A stretch of 64,000 nucleotides of DNA from Streptomonospora litoralis (GTDB lineage Bacteria > Actinomycetota > Actinomycetes > Streptosporangiales > Streptosporangiaceae). Below are positions 1 to 10,458 of the stretch, piece after piece (position 1 is the first letter of the stretch; the number at the start of each line of letters is the position of its first letter). Location of the stretch: contig NZ_CP036455.1 of the NCBI RefSeq assembly GCF_004323735.1, positions 5,079,101-5,143,100 of the forward strand, read 5' to 3'. Both the position numbers and the translations under genes were made by a program. The notes beneath the pieces were generated by a model. The model was given only the letters and a program-made list of their open reading frames with translations. It was not told the origin of the DNA and ran no database searches.

Positions 1-3000
1 TATCAAGAAAATCGTATGGTTTTGGCCGAGGGAACGTCAAAAACACATCAGAGGGTGAATAGTTAATGTCAGTACGCATTGTTGATCCATATTTCACCGC
101 CCAAATTTGATGCAAGCTTGACGACAATACGGCCTGATCCGAAAAAGAATCCGTCGCAAATACACCAAGCTTATGACTGAACACTTGACCGGTCGGAACC
201 CGCGCTGGCATCACCGTCTTACTAACGAGAGCAATGGCGAGCACCTCATCCATTCCAGAGATCGCTTTGCGCATAGCCCTCCCTGCCCTATAAAAGAGCC
301 ACCAAGGTGCCGTCCGGGCAGCTTTTGTCCTAGTCGCCCGATCGGCTTTAACTCGGTTGAGAACACGCTCATAAGGAAGACTGTACTGTCGCGCTTCAGC
401 CTCACTGCGCTCGTTGAAGTCAATAACCCATCTCGGTGCTGACTGATCTGGCCGAGAGTTAATATCTTCGCCGTTTAGATAGGGAAAGAGAACGTCCGAG
501 TTCGCGAAATCCGCAACTATCCAGGATTGAGCCTCTTCAAAATCAACAATAAACCCTTTACCAAGAACAACAGATCCCTGGAATGCGATATTCGCGTTCT
601 CTGTCAGTCGTGCAGGATCACCTTCCACCCGACCAGCGGGTTCCAGCAAGCTGGAGATGCGCTTCACGGCCAGGTCATCAGCCACACGGAGCGCTTCCGG
701 GGCGATGGAACGGCGGGTGCCCCAGACTGCGGCGAACTCCAAGTTCGCTGCAGCAGCTGGCCAGGACTGGCTCTGGATCGCGCGAGTAATGGTGAAACCC
801 TTATCCACCATTTGAGCGAGTCCGACTTCACGAGTGTCTCCCTGAGCAACAGTATTGGTTGCGATCAGGCCAAGGGTGCCCCATTCGGTCAGCAAGGACA
901 TAGACCGCAGAAGGCAGTAGCCCACGAGGTCCGCACGTCCGCGCCGCCCGTTCGCCAGAATGTGAACGAACCAGTCTCGCATATTGGTGCCCAGGGCCGC
1001 AGTGAGCTTTTGCCCTCCCAAGAACGGCGGATTTCCGACTACTGCGTCGAAACCACCGCGTTCGATCACGTCTGGCACGGCCAAAAACCAGTGCAGCGGC
1101 TTCCAGCGCTCATAGTCGGTTTCCACTGTGGGGCTCAGCCCAGCCGAAAGGAGCTCTTCCAGTAGCGCTCGGTTCGGTTGCTCATGTTCGGCAGGGTAAG
1201 CGCGGGCGGCAGCGAGGCGCAGGTTCTCATAGGCTTCGTTGAGCTTCTTGCCAGGCTTTCCACCGTGGCGGAGCCCGACGGCTACTACTCCGTCGGCGAG
1301 CTCAGCGAGCTGGCCAGTGAGCTCTTGGTACTCCCGCCACTGACGACGCTTGGTGGCGGCCGAACGCTGAGGGTCATCGTCACTGACTTCGCTAGCCAGG
1401 CTTCTCCGCAACGCTGCGGCGCGCCGAAGCACTCCGTCGACGTCGAGCTGCTCTACGCTGCGCTGGTCGGTCCCCATCTCGAACAGCCGGCCCTGGTCAG
1501 CTTGGGCCGGCTCAATGTGCAGGGCCTTGAGCTGGCTGGCGTCCGTGAGTCCCAGCAGGGAGTTGCCGTGCAAGACCTTGTCGTCAACGAAGGAAAACGG
1601 CAGCTTGGGATCAAGCGAGACCAGCCACAGCGAGAGCTTGCACATCTCCACGGCCATGCTGTTGATGTCGGCACCGTAGAGACACGTGGCCACCACCTTG
1701 CGGAGGGCACGCACGTACAGCTCGTGTGCGCTGCCCGCAGCCACCCTTTCGTCGCGCCACGCTTCCACCAGTCGGCCCGCCAAGTAGCGGGCGGCGGCTA
1801 CGAGGAACGCACCGGAACCGCACGCGATGTCGGCGACCTTGAGGTCCAGGATCTGCTCAGAGGACAGCAGTCGCCAGGCGGACTCGTGGGAGGTGTCGTG
1901 CGGGCCGGGGCGGTAGACCAGTGGCTCTAGGGCGTGCCGCACCACCTTCTCGGCCAAGGGACGCGGGGTGTAGTGCGCACCTGCGGTGGCACGGGAGGGG
2001 GTCTCCGCCACTAGGACGCCACCGGGGTGCACGACGAACGGACGGTTGCGCAAGTCGCGGCGGATGATGCCGACAAACGGCCTCAGCCGCTCGCGCAGCG
2101 CCGCATCCTGGGTGACATCGCGTAGTGCCCGCTCTGCATCCTCGGGCTCGGAGCTCAGCGCCTTGTCCAACGCCACTTTGGTGCTCGGCTTGGCGGCTGG
2201 CTGGTTGTCCTTGACCCAGGCCAGGATGGCGCTCGCCAGTCCGGTGCTGCCGGTGTGTCCGGAAGCGAGCTGTCGGAGCTGTGAAAGCGGCATCTCCGGC
2301 TCCTCACCGGAAGCCCCGATCAGCCCAACGACGACCTCGTCGGTTTCTTTAGTAGTGTGACCAAGAAGCCCTTCGTAGATGTAACCGATCTGTTCCACGT
2401 CGATGTCGCGGAACGAGATCCGCCGCGCCGGCTCTCCGCGCAGCTTGGCCATCTGTACCGAGCGCAGCACCTCCAGCATCACCCGGTCACTGACCGCGAT
2501 GGACAGGGCGCCGGCCTCGCTGCGGGCGGTGAGAAACGGGAAGCGTTTCGGGTCGAACAGCGAGCCGCCGTAGGAGGGCAGCCGCAGGTCCTCGAATGAC
2601 GCTCCCCGGTACAGCGCCTCGGACGTGGCCAGCAGCCGGTGCCAGGTCAGGCGGGTGGAATCCAGCGCCTGTGAGCCTTCCTCGTGCTCCCGCCGGTCCA
2701 GCTCGTCCAGGCGTCCGGCCATGCCGTAGCCCCGAGAGAAGAGCTCGTTTTCGGGGAGCAGGCCGCGTTCCTCTGCGAACAGCAGGAACACCACGCGCAT
2801 CATCACCGTCACCGCGGCGTCATAGACCTCGGCCCGGTCGTCGGGCAGCGGGTCGGGCTCGCCGCGTTCCACCGTGGCCAACGCGCCCTCCGACAGTGCC
2901 TGCACGAGCAGCTCCACCGCGCGGCGCACCTGCACACCGAGGGCTTCGGTGATCTCTTCGGCGGCAGCGACCGATTCTCGGAAAAGCGCTGGCAGTCGGT

Positions 3001-3700
3001 CTTCCGGCCTGCCCCCGACCAGGCGTTTGCGCTGCAGCAGTTCCAGGAAGGCGTTGCGGGTCTGCGGTTCCTCGATCCAGGTCTGGGCATCGACGATCCC
3101 GGAGGCGACCATGGTCTGCTCCTGGGCGCTGACCAGGCCCCACCAGCGGCCGTCGGTGACGACCCCGATCGAGGCCGGTCCGCGTCGCAGCAGTTCTTCC
3201 ATGCGGTCGATGGGGCTGGCTGCCCATCCGTCCTCCAGCGGATTGCGCAGCGAATCCACCGGATCGACCACGAGCACCAGAGCGCCGACCGTATCGCCGT
3301 GCACCAGCGCCCCGGTCGGGCGGACGGTGACCGCGTGGTTGGGCGAGGTGGCGGTAGTGGCAAGCGCGGGAGTGTCGGGGGCGGTCGTGTACCCCTCGCC
3401 CCAGCCGATGACATCGCCGAGCACCACTTCGATCCAGGTGTCGCGCTCGGCGCGGTAGACGTCGAGGGCGGCTTCGTGGTCGGACTGCCCGCGGGCGCTG
3501 TCCCAGTGCTCCCATGCCTTTTCGAAGGTGGGTTTGGCATCCTTCAGCTGTGCCAGAGCGTCGGATCCGGGGGCGGGCATGCCGTGGGGCCAGACCCGCT
3601 TCAGTGCGGGTACCGACAGGAACGGCCCGTCGGTGTCCACCAGCTCGAGCCAGGCGCGGTGCAGCTCTCGAGCGTCGGGGGCGCGGTAGCGGCGGCTCAT
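1..3700 (-). CDS. N6-adenine DNA methyltransferase, DrmMI/PglX-like (3' end beyond the window)
   Basis: Open reading frame from the ATG at 3700 to the left edge with no stop, about 1233 codons visible. A SAM-binding motif (ADIACGSGAF) lies near 1803-1845 and the N6-adenine methylase motif GNPPF near 1023-1040, in the order typical of Eco57I/PglX-like enzymes. The start overlaps the stop of the upstream helicase by 4 bp (ATGA), so the two are co-translated. In class 1 DISARM, drmD and drmMI are adjacent and the methylase marks host DNA while the helicase complex attacks phage DNA. The last ~500 bases are clearly more AT-rich than the rest. It could instead belong to another helicase-methylase restriction locus; drmA/B/C would lie left of the window. 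Confidence 0.85.
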   Translation of the reverse strand, partial: MSRRYRAPDARELHRAWLELVDTDGPFLSVPALKRVWPHGMPAPGSDALAQLKDAKPTFEKAWEHWDSARGQSDHEAALDVYRAERDTWIEVVLGDVIGWGEGYTTAPDTPALATTATSPNHAVTVRPTGALVHGDTVGALVLVVDPVDSLRNPLEDGWAASPIDRMEELLRRGPASIGVVTDGRWWGLVSAQEQTMVASGIVDAQTWIEEPQTRNAFLELLQRKRLVGGRPEDRLPALFRESVAAAEEITEALGVQVRRAVELLVQALSEGALATVERGEPDPLPDDRAEVYDAAVTVMMRVVFLLFAEERGLLPENELFSRGYGMAGRLDELDRREHEEGSQALDSTRLTWHRLLATSEALYRGASFEDLRLPSYGGSLFDPKRFPFLTARSEAGALSIAVSDRVMLEVLRSVQMAKLRGEPARRISFRDIDVEQIGYIYEGLLGHTTKETDEVVVGLIGASGEEPEMPLSQLRQLASGHTGSTGLASAILAWVKDNQPAAKPSTKVALDKALSSEPEDAERALRDVTQDAALRERLRPFVGIIRRDLRNRPFVVHPGGVLVAETPSRATAGAHYTPRPLAEKVVRHALEPLVYRPGPHDTSHESAWRLLSSEQILDLKVADIACGSGAFLVAAARYLAGRLVEAWRDERVAAGSAHELYVRALRKVVATCLYGADINSMAVEMCKLSLWLVSLDPKLPFSFVDDKVLHGNSLLGLTDASQLKALHIEPAQADQGRLFEMGTDQRSVEQLDVDGVLRRAAALRRSLASEVSDDDPQRSAATKRRQWREYQELTGQLAELADGVVAVGLRHGGKPGKKLNEAYENLRLAAARAYPAEHEQPNRALLEELLSAGLSPTVETDYERWKPLHWFLAVPDVIERGGFDAVVGNPPFLGGQKLTAALGTNMRDWFVHILANGRRGRADLVGYCLLRSMSLLTEWGTLGLIATNTVAQGDTREVGLAQMVDKGFTITRAIQSQSWPAAAANLEFAAVWGTRRSIAPEALRVADDLAVKRISSLLEPAGRVEGDPARLTENANIAFQGSVVLGKGFIVDFEEAQSWIVADFANSDVLFPYLNGEDINSRPDQSAPRWVIDFNERSEAEARQYSLPYERVLNRVKADRATRTKAARTAPWWLFYRAGRAMRKAISGMDEVLAIALVSKTVMPARVPTGQVFSHKLGVFATDSFSDQAVLSSSLHQIWAVKYGSTMRTDINYSPSDVFLTFPRPKPYDFLD

Positions 3701-6700
3701 GATTCCAGCGCTTCCTTGCGTGCGTCGTCCGGGGTGAGGGCGAAGACCACGGCGGCGGCCGAGACGTAGGGGCGGATGTCGGTGTAGCGCTCCTGGATCG
3801 CGGCGGTCTCGCGCTGTTCCTCCCGCTCCAGGTTCGCCAGCCGGTCTTCCATTGCCCGCAGGTCGCGACGCCGCTGGTGCTGCTGGTCGTCGGGGAAGAG
3901 CGTCTCGTCTTCGACGCGGATTTCGCGTTCGAGCCGCTCGTGGGATTCGTTCAGGTTGCGGCGGAAGGCGGCGAAGATGTCGCGGACGCGGTCGGTGTCG
4001 TCTTGCCGGCGGGCCTGCAGGGCCTCGGTCACCTTCTCTTGACGGGTCTGGGCCTTGCGCTCCATCGCCGCCAGCAGCCGTGGCCGCAATCGCGAGTCCG
4101 GGGAGCTCCACATCCGAGCCAACGCGGCGCGCAGGTCGGGATCGGCCACGGCCAGGTCCTGGGCGTCCAGGGCTTGCTCCAGCACGGCTTCGGCCTTGGC
4201 CTCGGCCAGGGCTTGGCCGCGCATCCGGATGCCGGTGAGGAACACTTCCTCGTGCAGGCGCAGCCCGCCGCGGCCCACCAGCACCAGGCGGGAGGCCGCG
4301 GCCACGCACGACTGCGGAAGGTCTTCGACTACGACGGCGGTGACGCGGTGCACCGGGGAGTCGGAGCTGAACAGCGCGCTGCGAAGGGTGCGTGCCGCCT
4401 TCTGCATCAGGGCGTGGCCGAGGTGGAGGTGGACGAGGTCGTCGCGCCCCTCCGCGGCGTGGTCGTCGAAGGTGACCGGGCGCCACACGTCCGGTCGCAG
4501 CCGGGTGTCCAGCCCTTGCAGAGCGGGCTGCCACGCCGGTCCTACAGCGGGGATGCGGAAGACCGGGGCATCGGTGCGCTCGTCGCCGATCTCTTGCAGC
4601 GGCGGCTGGGCGGTCAGCTGCAGGGCAGTGTCGACCACCCGACGCGCGTTGTCGGGGGTCAAGTGCATCTGGGCCTTGCGGTCTTCGTAGGTGCGCGACA
4701 GCTCGGTCAGGCGCCGGTTGAGTTCCCGACCGCCGGCCAAAGCGCGGGTGATGATCGTTTCTCCGCTTTCCGCGGCATCGGGGCGAGAGCGCCCTGCCGA
4801 GCGGGCCGGGCTGAAGTGCTGCTGCACCTCCTGATCGATCACCTGGTTCACCGAGCCGAGGTCCTGGGCCACCGAACCCACCTTTTCGGCGATTCGGCGC
4901 AGGAAGTCCAGGTCCGCCGCGTAGGTCTGCGAGTCGGAGTCCGGGGCGAAGTGGTAGATCTGCGGGGTGTGGCGCTGGCCGTAGCGGTCGATACGCCCGA
5001 TGCGCTGTTCCAGGCGCGAGGGGTTGAAGGGGACGTCGTAGTTCACCAGCCGGTAGCAATGCGTCTGCAGATCGATGCCCTCCCCGGCCGAGTCGGTGGC
5101 CACCAGCACCCGTACACGATCATCAGCCGGCTCCTCGGCCGGGTCGCGGGTGAACCGTGCTCGGATGTCCTCGCGCTCCTCCAAGGGAGTGGAGCCCTGG
5201 ATGGTCGCCAGCACGTCGCGATAGCCGCGCTGTGCGAGCACCCCTGCGATCCAGTCGAGGGTCTGGGCGTACTCGGTGAACACCACCACGCGCTCGTTCG
5301 TCCACGTGGTGTTGTCCGGACGGCAGACCGCGTCGAGAAACCCGATCAACGCCTGCAACCGGCTGTCCGGGCGGTGCTCGAACCCGCGGCCCCACTGCAC
5401 CAGTGCCCGCACGTCGGCCGGGGCTGCGGCGCCAAGCGGATGGTCCTTCTTGCTTTGGCGCAGGGCGGTGAATTCGGGGTGCTCGTCGCGGCCTTCCTCT
5501 TCGTCGGACTGCTCGCTCCCCATGACTTCCTGGTAGTAGCCGTCCGGGTCCTCTTCGGCCGTATGGGGCAGCCGGCCGGTGGCGGCGGACTGCTCGTAGA
5601 GCTCCAGGGTGCCGGCGAAGGACCACGGGCTGGACAGGAACCGCTTCTTGAGCAGCATTCCCACCAGGTCTCCCGAGCCCTGTGCGCGGGTGCGGGCGCC
5701 GGCGTCCAGCACTTGCTGCAGCAGGGCGAAGTGCCGCTGCTCGTCCTCGCCGGGGGTGAAGGGGATGGCCTTGAGCTCGCGAGTGGGGAACTCCTCGTCG
5801 GGGACCTGGGACTTGAGACGGCGCACCGCCACCTCGTTCAGCGCGCGTTCGTCCAGGAGCGCGCCCCGGCTGAACCGGCGGTCGTCGATCATCTCCATCA
5901 GCGCGGTGAAGGACTCGGAGTATCCGTTGTGCGGGGTTGCGCTGAGGAACAGGCGGTGTTCGCACTTCTCCGCCAGAGCACGCGTGGCCAGGGTGCGCTT
6001 GCTGTCCACCGCATAGCCGCGGCGCCCGCCCGCCGCGGAAGGGCTGGACGGTGCGACGTGGTGAGCCTCGTCCACGATCAGCAGGTCGAAGGCGAACCGT
6101 CGCGCGGTGTTTGCGTCTCGGACGTCGGCGTAGACCTCGCGCAACAGGCGCTGCGCGCGCAGGGTGGGCAGCCACGCCATACTCACGATCACCCGGGGGT
6201 AGAGCCGGAACGGGTTGGCGTTGAGGCCGTGGGTGCGCCGGAGTTGGGCCATGAATTCGCTGTCCACCAGCTGGAACTCCAGGCCGAACTTCTCGCGCAT
6301 CTCGTCGCGCCACTTCAGCCGAAGGCTCGGGGGGCACACGATCACCACCGAGCGGGCGCGGTGGCGCAGCAGTAGCTCCTGGGCGACCAGGCCGGCCTCG
6401 ATGGTCTTGCCCAGGCCCACGTCGTCTGCGAGTAGGAGGTTGGTGCGGGCGGAGCCGAGCGCGCGCCGCAAGGGCTCGAGTTGGTAGGGCTTGATGTCGG
6501 CGCCGCTGCGGAACGGGGCCTGGTAGGAGTCGGTGTCGGCGGAGGTGACCGCGCCCCAGCGCACCGCGTCGACGAACGCCGCCAACGTGTTGGGGTCGTC
6601 GAAACCGTCGGCGGTGATGGACTCGGGCAGCCCTTGGTCGGGGGCGAGGGTGTGGCCGACCTCCAACTCCCATACCACCGACAGTTCCTCGCCGAGGCGG

Positions 6701-6912
6701 TCCTCCTCCAGCGACTGCAGGGCCACGACGTGAGTGAGGCCCGGCACGCCCTCGTCGGCGGGGCTGCGGGGCAGGCCCTGTCGGCGGACCTCGGCCACGG
6801 CCCAGGTCGAGCCGCGCACGTTGACCACCTGACCCGGCTCGGGGACTTCCGGCATGGCGGGAACCCCCGTACCGCTGTCATCCACCGCGGTCTCTTGCGA
6901 CGCGACTGCCAT
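3697..6912 (-). CDS. SNF2/DEAD-like helicase, DrmD-like (DISARM class 1)
   Basis: 1071 aa. Walker A is DDVGLGKT (K169), followed by a DEAH box (VDEAHH), the helicase C-terminal motif DSAGEGIDLQ and motif VI QRIGRIDRYGQ, so this is a complete SF2 ATPase with an SNF2-type core and a long helical C-terminal half. The length matches DrmD. It is the first gene of a minus-strand operon and overlaps the DNA methylase by 4 bp. Known of the family: DrmD with DrmMI defines class 1 DISARM anti-phage systems. Inferred role: ATP-driven handling of incoming DNA. No drmA/B/C genes lie upstream, so they would be downstream, outside the window. Confidence 0.8.
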   Translation of the reverse strand: MAVASQETAVDDSGTGVPAMPEVPEPGQVVNVRGSTWAVAEVRRQGLPRSPADEGVPGLTHVVALQSLEEDRLGEELSVVWELEVGHTLAPDQGLPESITADGFDDPNTLAAFVDAVRWGAVTSADTDSYQAPFRSGADIKPYQLEPLRRALGSARTNLLLADDVGLGKTIEAGLVAQELLLRHRARSVVIVCPPSLRLKWRDEMREKFGLEFQLVDSEFMAQLRRTHGLNANPFRLYPRVIVSMAWLPTLRAQRLLREVYADVRDANTARRFAFDLLIVDEAHHVAPSSPSAAGGRRGYAVDSKRTLATRALAEKCEHRLFLSATPHNGYSESFTALMEMIDDRRFSRGALLDERALNEVAVRRLKSQVPDEEFPTRELKAIPFTPGEDEQRHFALLQQVLDAGARTRAQGSGDLVGMLLKKRFLSSPWSFAGTLELYEQSAATGRLPHTAEEDPDGYYQEVMGSEQSDEEEGRDEHPEFTALRQSKKDHPLGAAAPADVRALVQWGRGFEHRPDSRLQALIGFLDAVCRPDNTTWTNERVVVFTEYAQTLDWIAGVLAQRGYRDVLATIQGSTPLEEREDIRARFTRDPAEEPADDRVRVLVATDSAGEGIDLQTHCYRLVNYDVPFNPSRLEQRIGRIDRYGQRHTPQIYHFAPDSDSQTYAADLDFLRRIAEKVGSVAQDLGSVNQVIDQEVQQHFSPARSAGRSRPDAAESGETIITRALAGGRELNRRLTELSRTYEDRKAQMHLTPDNARRVVDTALQLTAQPPLQEIGDERTDAPVFRIPAVGPAWQPALQGLDTRLRPDVWRPVTFDDHAAEGRDDLVHLHLGHALMQKAARTLRSALFSSDSPVHRVTAVVVEDLPQSCVAAASRLVLVGRGGLRLHEEVFLTGIRMRGQALAEAKAEAVLEQALDAQDLAVADPDLRAALARMWSSPDSRLRPRLLAAMERKAQTRQEKVTEALQARRQDDTDRVRDIFAAFRRNLNESHERLEREIRVEDETLFPDDQQHQRRRDLRAMEDRLANLEREEQRETAAIQERYTDIRPYVSAAAVVFALTPDDARKEALES

Positions 6913-7239
6913 CTCGATCCGACCCTTTCACGCGCACACTGCGGACCGTCTTCTCAGGCCCTGACGGCGATGTGGGTCCAACCCTAGGGGAGCGACCGAG
7001 GTCGGGGAGCTATGTGGAGGACGGGATATGAGGGCGCTGTGCACGCCCCGGCGGAGACCGGGCTGCCATGCCAACGTGGCCCGTCGGTTGCCATCGGGCT
7101 GAATGAGGACGTTGCACGGCTGAAGGCCACAGTCCATGCCACCGGACGTCTGTTCGGCGCGCAGCAGCGGCGCAAGCCGTCTGGAGTCGCGGCCTGTTCC
7201 AGCCAATCGCCGTCTTGAACGCCGGAGGCATGTGATGAT
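6913..7239. other. Intergenic stretch upstream of the helicase operon
   Basis: About 330 bases with no reading frame that shows protein-like composition on either strand. It must contain the promoter of the minus-strand helicase-methylase operon, but I cannot point to convincing -10/-35 boxes. Confidence 0.4.
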
Positions 7240-7652
7240 CGGCGCTAACGGCATTCGCCCCGAACCGATCCGTTGTGCTGCTGCTTCACGTCCCGGTTTC
7301 GGACCACGTGCTGATGATGTAGCGGGCCAACATCGAGGGCGTCGACGGACAACTGGGTGTCCCTGGTGGCCACCTTGCGCGAGGTCGCCGAAGAGGTGGG
7401 CGTGGACGTCGAGCCGAGCGATCTGGAGTACGGCCACGTCGCCCACCACCGAAACGCTCAAGGCGAGACCCGCATCGGGTTCCTCTTCACCGCACGCCAG
7501 TAGGCGGGCGAGCCGGCCAACAATGAACCCGACCGGTGCGCGGGCCTGCGCTGGGTCGAGCCCGACTCGCCGCCCCCGCCACGATCCCCTACACCGCTGA
7601 CATCATCCGCCTCACACAAGTCGGCGAGCCCTTCTCCGTCCACGGGTGGTGA
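7240..7652 (+). pseudogene. NUDIX hydrolase relic
   Basis: Pieces of a NUDIX protein are spread over more than one frame. One piece reads VVLLLHVPVSDHVLMM, a TAG stop, then RANIEGVDGQLGVPGGH, which is the first half of the Nudix box. The next, in another frame, reads TLREVAEEVGVDVEP, the second half of the box; the acidic GE segment between them is missing. That frame then hits a second TAG (ARQ-stop-AGEP) and shifts once more before the tail IPYTADIIRLTQ. Two stops, an internal deletion and a frameshift make this a dead gene. The intact NUDIX gene at 16.1 kb is a different family member. Confidence 0.75.
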
Positions 7653-7666
7653 CCAGCGGGGCTTCC

Positions 7667-9445
7667 CTAGAGCCGCTCGGGGGTGGCGATGCCGAGCAGG
7701 TTCATCCCGGTGCGCAGGGTCTGGCCGGTGAGTTCGCAGAGCATGAGTCGGTTGCCGATGATCTCGGCGCTGGGTGCTTTGAGGACCGGGCACTGCTCGT
7801 AGAAGGTGGTGAAGGCCGACGCCAGGGCGAAGAGGTAGGAGCACAGGCGGTGCGGCTCGTAGGTGGCGACGACGTCCCGCAGTGCGGCCCCGAACTCGTC
7901 GAGGAGCAGGCCGAGATCGCGTTCGGCCGCCTCCAACGGCAGGTCGGGGCCGGCCTGCGGGCTTTGGTCGGCTTTGCGCAGGATCGAGCGGATCCGTGCG
8001 TAGGCGTATTGGAGGTAGACGCCGGTGTTGCCGTTGAGCGAGACCATGCGGTCGACGTCGAAGATGTAGTCGCGTGTGCGCGAGGTCGACAGGTCGGCGT
8101 ATTTGACGGCTCCGATGCCGACCTGGCGGGCGCGTTCTTCGAGTTCGTCCTGCGGCATGTGGGGGTTCTTCTCGGTCACGACCGTTCGGGCGCGGTCGAC
8201 GGCTTCCTGTAGCAGCTCCATGAGGCGCACGGTTTCGCCCGAGCGTGTTTTGAAGGGGCGGCCGTCGGGGCCCAGGACCGTTCCGAATGCCAAGTGCCGC
8301 GCGGAGACGGGCTCGGCCAGCCACCCGGCTCGGCGGGCGGTCTCGAAGACCATCTGGAAGTGCAGGGCTTGGCGGGCGTCGACGACGTAGAGCAGTTGGT
8401 GGGCGCCGAGGTCTTTGGTCCGGTAGCGGATGGCGGCCAGATCGGTGGCGGCATAGCCGTAGCCGCCGTCCTTCTTCTGCACGATCAGCGGGGTGAGTTG
8501 GCCGTCCGGGCCGGTGATGTCGTCGAAGAAGACGCACAGTGCCCCGTCGGAGCGCACCGCCACGCCGGTGCGCTCCAGCTCCTCGCTGACCTCGGCGAGG
8601 TAGGGGTTGTAGAAGGACTCGCCGACGGTGTCCTCGTCTGTGAGCAGCACGTCGAGGCGTTCGTAGACGGCTTCGAAGTAGACCTTGGACTCGGCGACGA
8701 TACGGTGCCAGGCTTCCACGGTCTCGGCGTCGCCGGCTTGGAGCTCGACGACGCGGTGGCGGGCGCGGTCGGCGAAATCGGGGTCGGTGTCGAAGCGGGC
8801 GCGGGCATCGCGGTAGAGCCGGTTGAGCCGCGACATGGAGGCGTTGGCCGCGTCGGCGTCGTCGGTGGCCGCGTCGGCGTCGTCGGTGGCCGCGTCGAGT
8901 TGTTCGGGGCGTTCGCGCAGGTCCTGGATCAGCATCCCGAATTGGGTGCCCCAGTCGCCGATGTGGTTGTGGCGAACCACCGTCTCTCCGCCGGCCTGGA
9001 GGATGCGCACGACCGCGTCGCCGATGATGGTGGAGCGCAGGTGCCCCACGTGCATCTCTTTGGCGATGTTGGGCTGGGAGTAGTCGATGACGGTCGTGCC
9101 GGCATCCTCCAGCGGCGCGACGCCCAGTTGCGGGTCGTGGGCGCGTTCGGTTGTGCGTTGGCCGATCGCGGCGTCGCTGAGGGTGATGTTGATGAAGCCG
9201 GGGCCGGAGACTTCGGCTGCGGCGATGGTGGGGCCGTAGTCGAGACGGGTGAGGACCTGTTCGGCGAGGGCGCGCGGGTTGTGGCCCAGTTTCTTGGCGA
9301 GCCCCAGGAGGCCGTTGGCCTGGAAGTCGGCCCGGTCGCTTCGTCGCAGTTGCGGGTCGATGTCGCCGGCCTCGGGGAGGGCGGCGGCGATCGCCTGCTG
9401 GAGGCGGTGGTGCAGCTCGTCTGCGACGGAGAGGACTGTGGCCAT
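7667..9445 (-). CDS. argS: Arginyl-tRNA synthetase (probable second, cluster-linked copy)
   Basis: 592 aa, full length for class I ArgRS. The N-terminal domain (residues ~1-100), the HIGH-type motif HVGHLRST, the degenerate KMSKS-type FKTRSGE and the C-terminal DALR anticodon-binding domain ([15 protein letters not shown]) are all present. It charges tRNA-Arg with arginine in the cytoplasm. An open frame runs upstream, but the ATG at 9445 gives the normal N-terminus and follows a TATAGA box at 9458-9463, suggesting its own promoter and short leader. A short DNA tandem repeat near 8849-8905 encodes an acidic DAATDDAD repeat. Actinobacterial housekeeping argS usually sits beside lysA/hom; here it follows a biosynthetic operon by 146 bp, so a paralogue for self-resistance or aminoacyl-tRNA supply is inferred. 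Confidence 0.9.
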   Translation of the reverse strand: MATVLSVADELHHRLQQAIAAALPEAGDIDPQLRRSDRADFQANGLLGLAKKLGHNPRALAEQVLTRLDYGPTIAAAEVSGPGFINITLSDAAIGQRTTERAHDPQLGVAPLEDAGTTVIDYSQPNIAKEMHVGHLRSTIIGDAVVRILQAGGETVVRHNHIGDWGTQFGMLIQDLRERPEQLDAATDDADAATDDADAANASMSRLNRLYRDARARFDTDPDFADRARHRVVELQAGDAETVEAWHRIVAESKVYFEAVYERLDVLLTDEDTVGESFYNPYLAEVSEELERTGVAVRSDGALCVFFDDITGPDGQLTPLIVQKKDGGYGYAATDLAAIRYRTKDLGAHQLLYVVDARQALHFQMVFETARRAGWLAEPVSARHLAFGTVLGPDGRPFKTRSGETVRLMELLQEAVDRARTVVTEKNPHMPQDELEERARQVGIGAVKYADLSTSRTRDYIFDVDRMVSLNGNTGVYLQYAYARIRSILRKADQSPQAGPDLPLEAAERDLGLLLDEFGAALRDVVATYEPHRLCSYLFALASAFTTFYEQCPVLKAPSAEIIGNRLMLCELTGQTLRTGMNLLGIATPERL

Positions 9446-9591
9446 GAAGGGGCCGTTTCTATACGAAGGTCGGTTCGGGATGACGGGGGCTCGCTGAGCC
9501 GGTGCCAGTGTAGCGACGCCGCTGCCGCCGGATGTGGCTTCGCGCAGCTCGCCCGGGTGCGGCGGCCAGTGGGCTGGCCTGGGCGCCGTGA

Positions 9592-10458
9592 TTACCCGCC
9601 GCCGGCGGGCAGCGGGTGGCGTGTGAATCGGATGGTGTGCATTCCGGCCGGGACGGCGACGGTGCCGTCGTCGTGCTGGTAGCCGGTGAGGAACGCGGTC
9701 ACGGCGCGGTGGATGTCGACGGCGGCGGTGAGGGCGGGAAACCCTTTGAAGTGTCCCTGCATGAACCATTGGTGGGCGTGACCCGGATCCGGGGCCCGCA
9801 TATGCCCGCGGTGGTGGGTGGTGGTCACGGTCCCCGGGGTCTGGGCGAGGTGGTCGAGCAGCAGGCGCAGGGTGAAGTCCCGGCCTGTTCCGGGGAAGGG
9901 CGCGATGGTCTCCCACAGTCGGGTCACGAAGCGTTGTTCGTCGGAGGCGGGGTCGAAGAAGAGCACGAGGAGCTGGCCGGAGGGCGTGAGTAGGTCCGTG
10001 AGGGCGGTCAGGAACGCCGTGGCGTCTTGGGTCCCCTGCTGGAGGGGTTTGGGCGTGATCTCGGTGCCGGTGTTGGTCTCCAAGCACGCCAGCAGCGGAT
10101 AGTTCAGGCACCAGCAGGCGGCGATGAGGTCGAAGGTGGGCCGTGGTCGCTGAGCGCGGGCCGCGGTGACGAACGATCGGGCGTCGGCGTGGACGGCATG
10201 AACGTTCGGGTGCCGTGCGCGTGTGCTGTCCAGCATGGCCGGGTTGCTGTCCAGGCAGGTCACCTCGTCGGCGTGTGCGGTGATGGTCGGGGTCATGCGT
10301 CCCGTGCCGCAGCCGATCTCCAGGGCTCTTCGGGGCCGTGGGCGAGGCAGGGCGGCCAGTTCCGCGGCGAGGAGTTCGTCGTCGGTGTGCCCGCCGAATT
10401 CGTAGACCGGCAGGAGGAGGTCGTAGAGACCGTGCTGTTGGTAGATGGCCTCAGCCAT
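9592..10458 (-). CDS. SAM-dependent methyltransferase
   Basis: 288 aa class I methyltransferase with motif [12 protein letters not shown] and an acidic motif II ([11 protein letters not shown]), followed by a post-core [12 protein letters not shown] segment. The start overlaps the end of the adenylate-forming ligase by 8 bp, so it is the last gene of the four-gene overlapping operon that begins at 14185. The substrate is unknown; context suggests modification of a small molecule made by the operon rather than of DNA or protein. Confidence 0.8.
   Translation of the reverse strand: MAEAIYQQHGLYDLLLPVYEFGGHTDDELLAAELAALPRPRPRRALEIGCGTGRMTPTITAHADEVTCLDSNPAMLDSTRARHPNVHAVHADARSFVTAARAQRPRPTFDLIAACWCLNYPLLACLETNTGTEITPKPLQQGTQDATAFLTALTDLLTPSGQLLVLFFDPASDEQRFVTRLWETIAPFPGTGRDFTLRLLLDHLAQTPGTVTTTHHRGHMRAPDPGHAHQWFMQGHFKGFPALTAAVDIHRAVTAFLTGYQHDDGTVAVPAGMHTIRFTRHPLPAGGG

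Noticed and set aside
3877-6375. An 832-codon plus-strand frame
   Set aside because: Antisense to the SNF2-type helicase, which has all its motifs; this frame has none.
7667-10111. An 814-codon version of ArgRS
   Set aside because: The first 222 codons overlap the methyltransferase out of frame; the family N-terminus begins at 9445.
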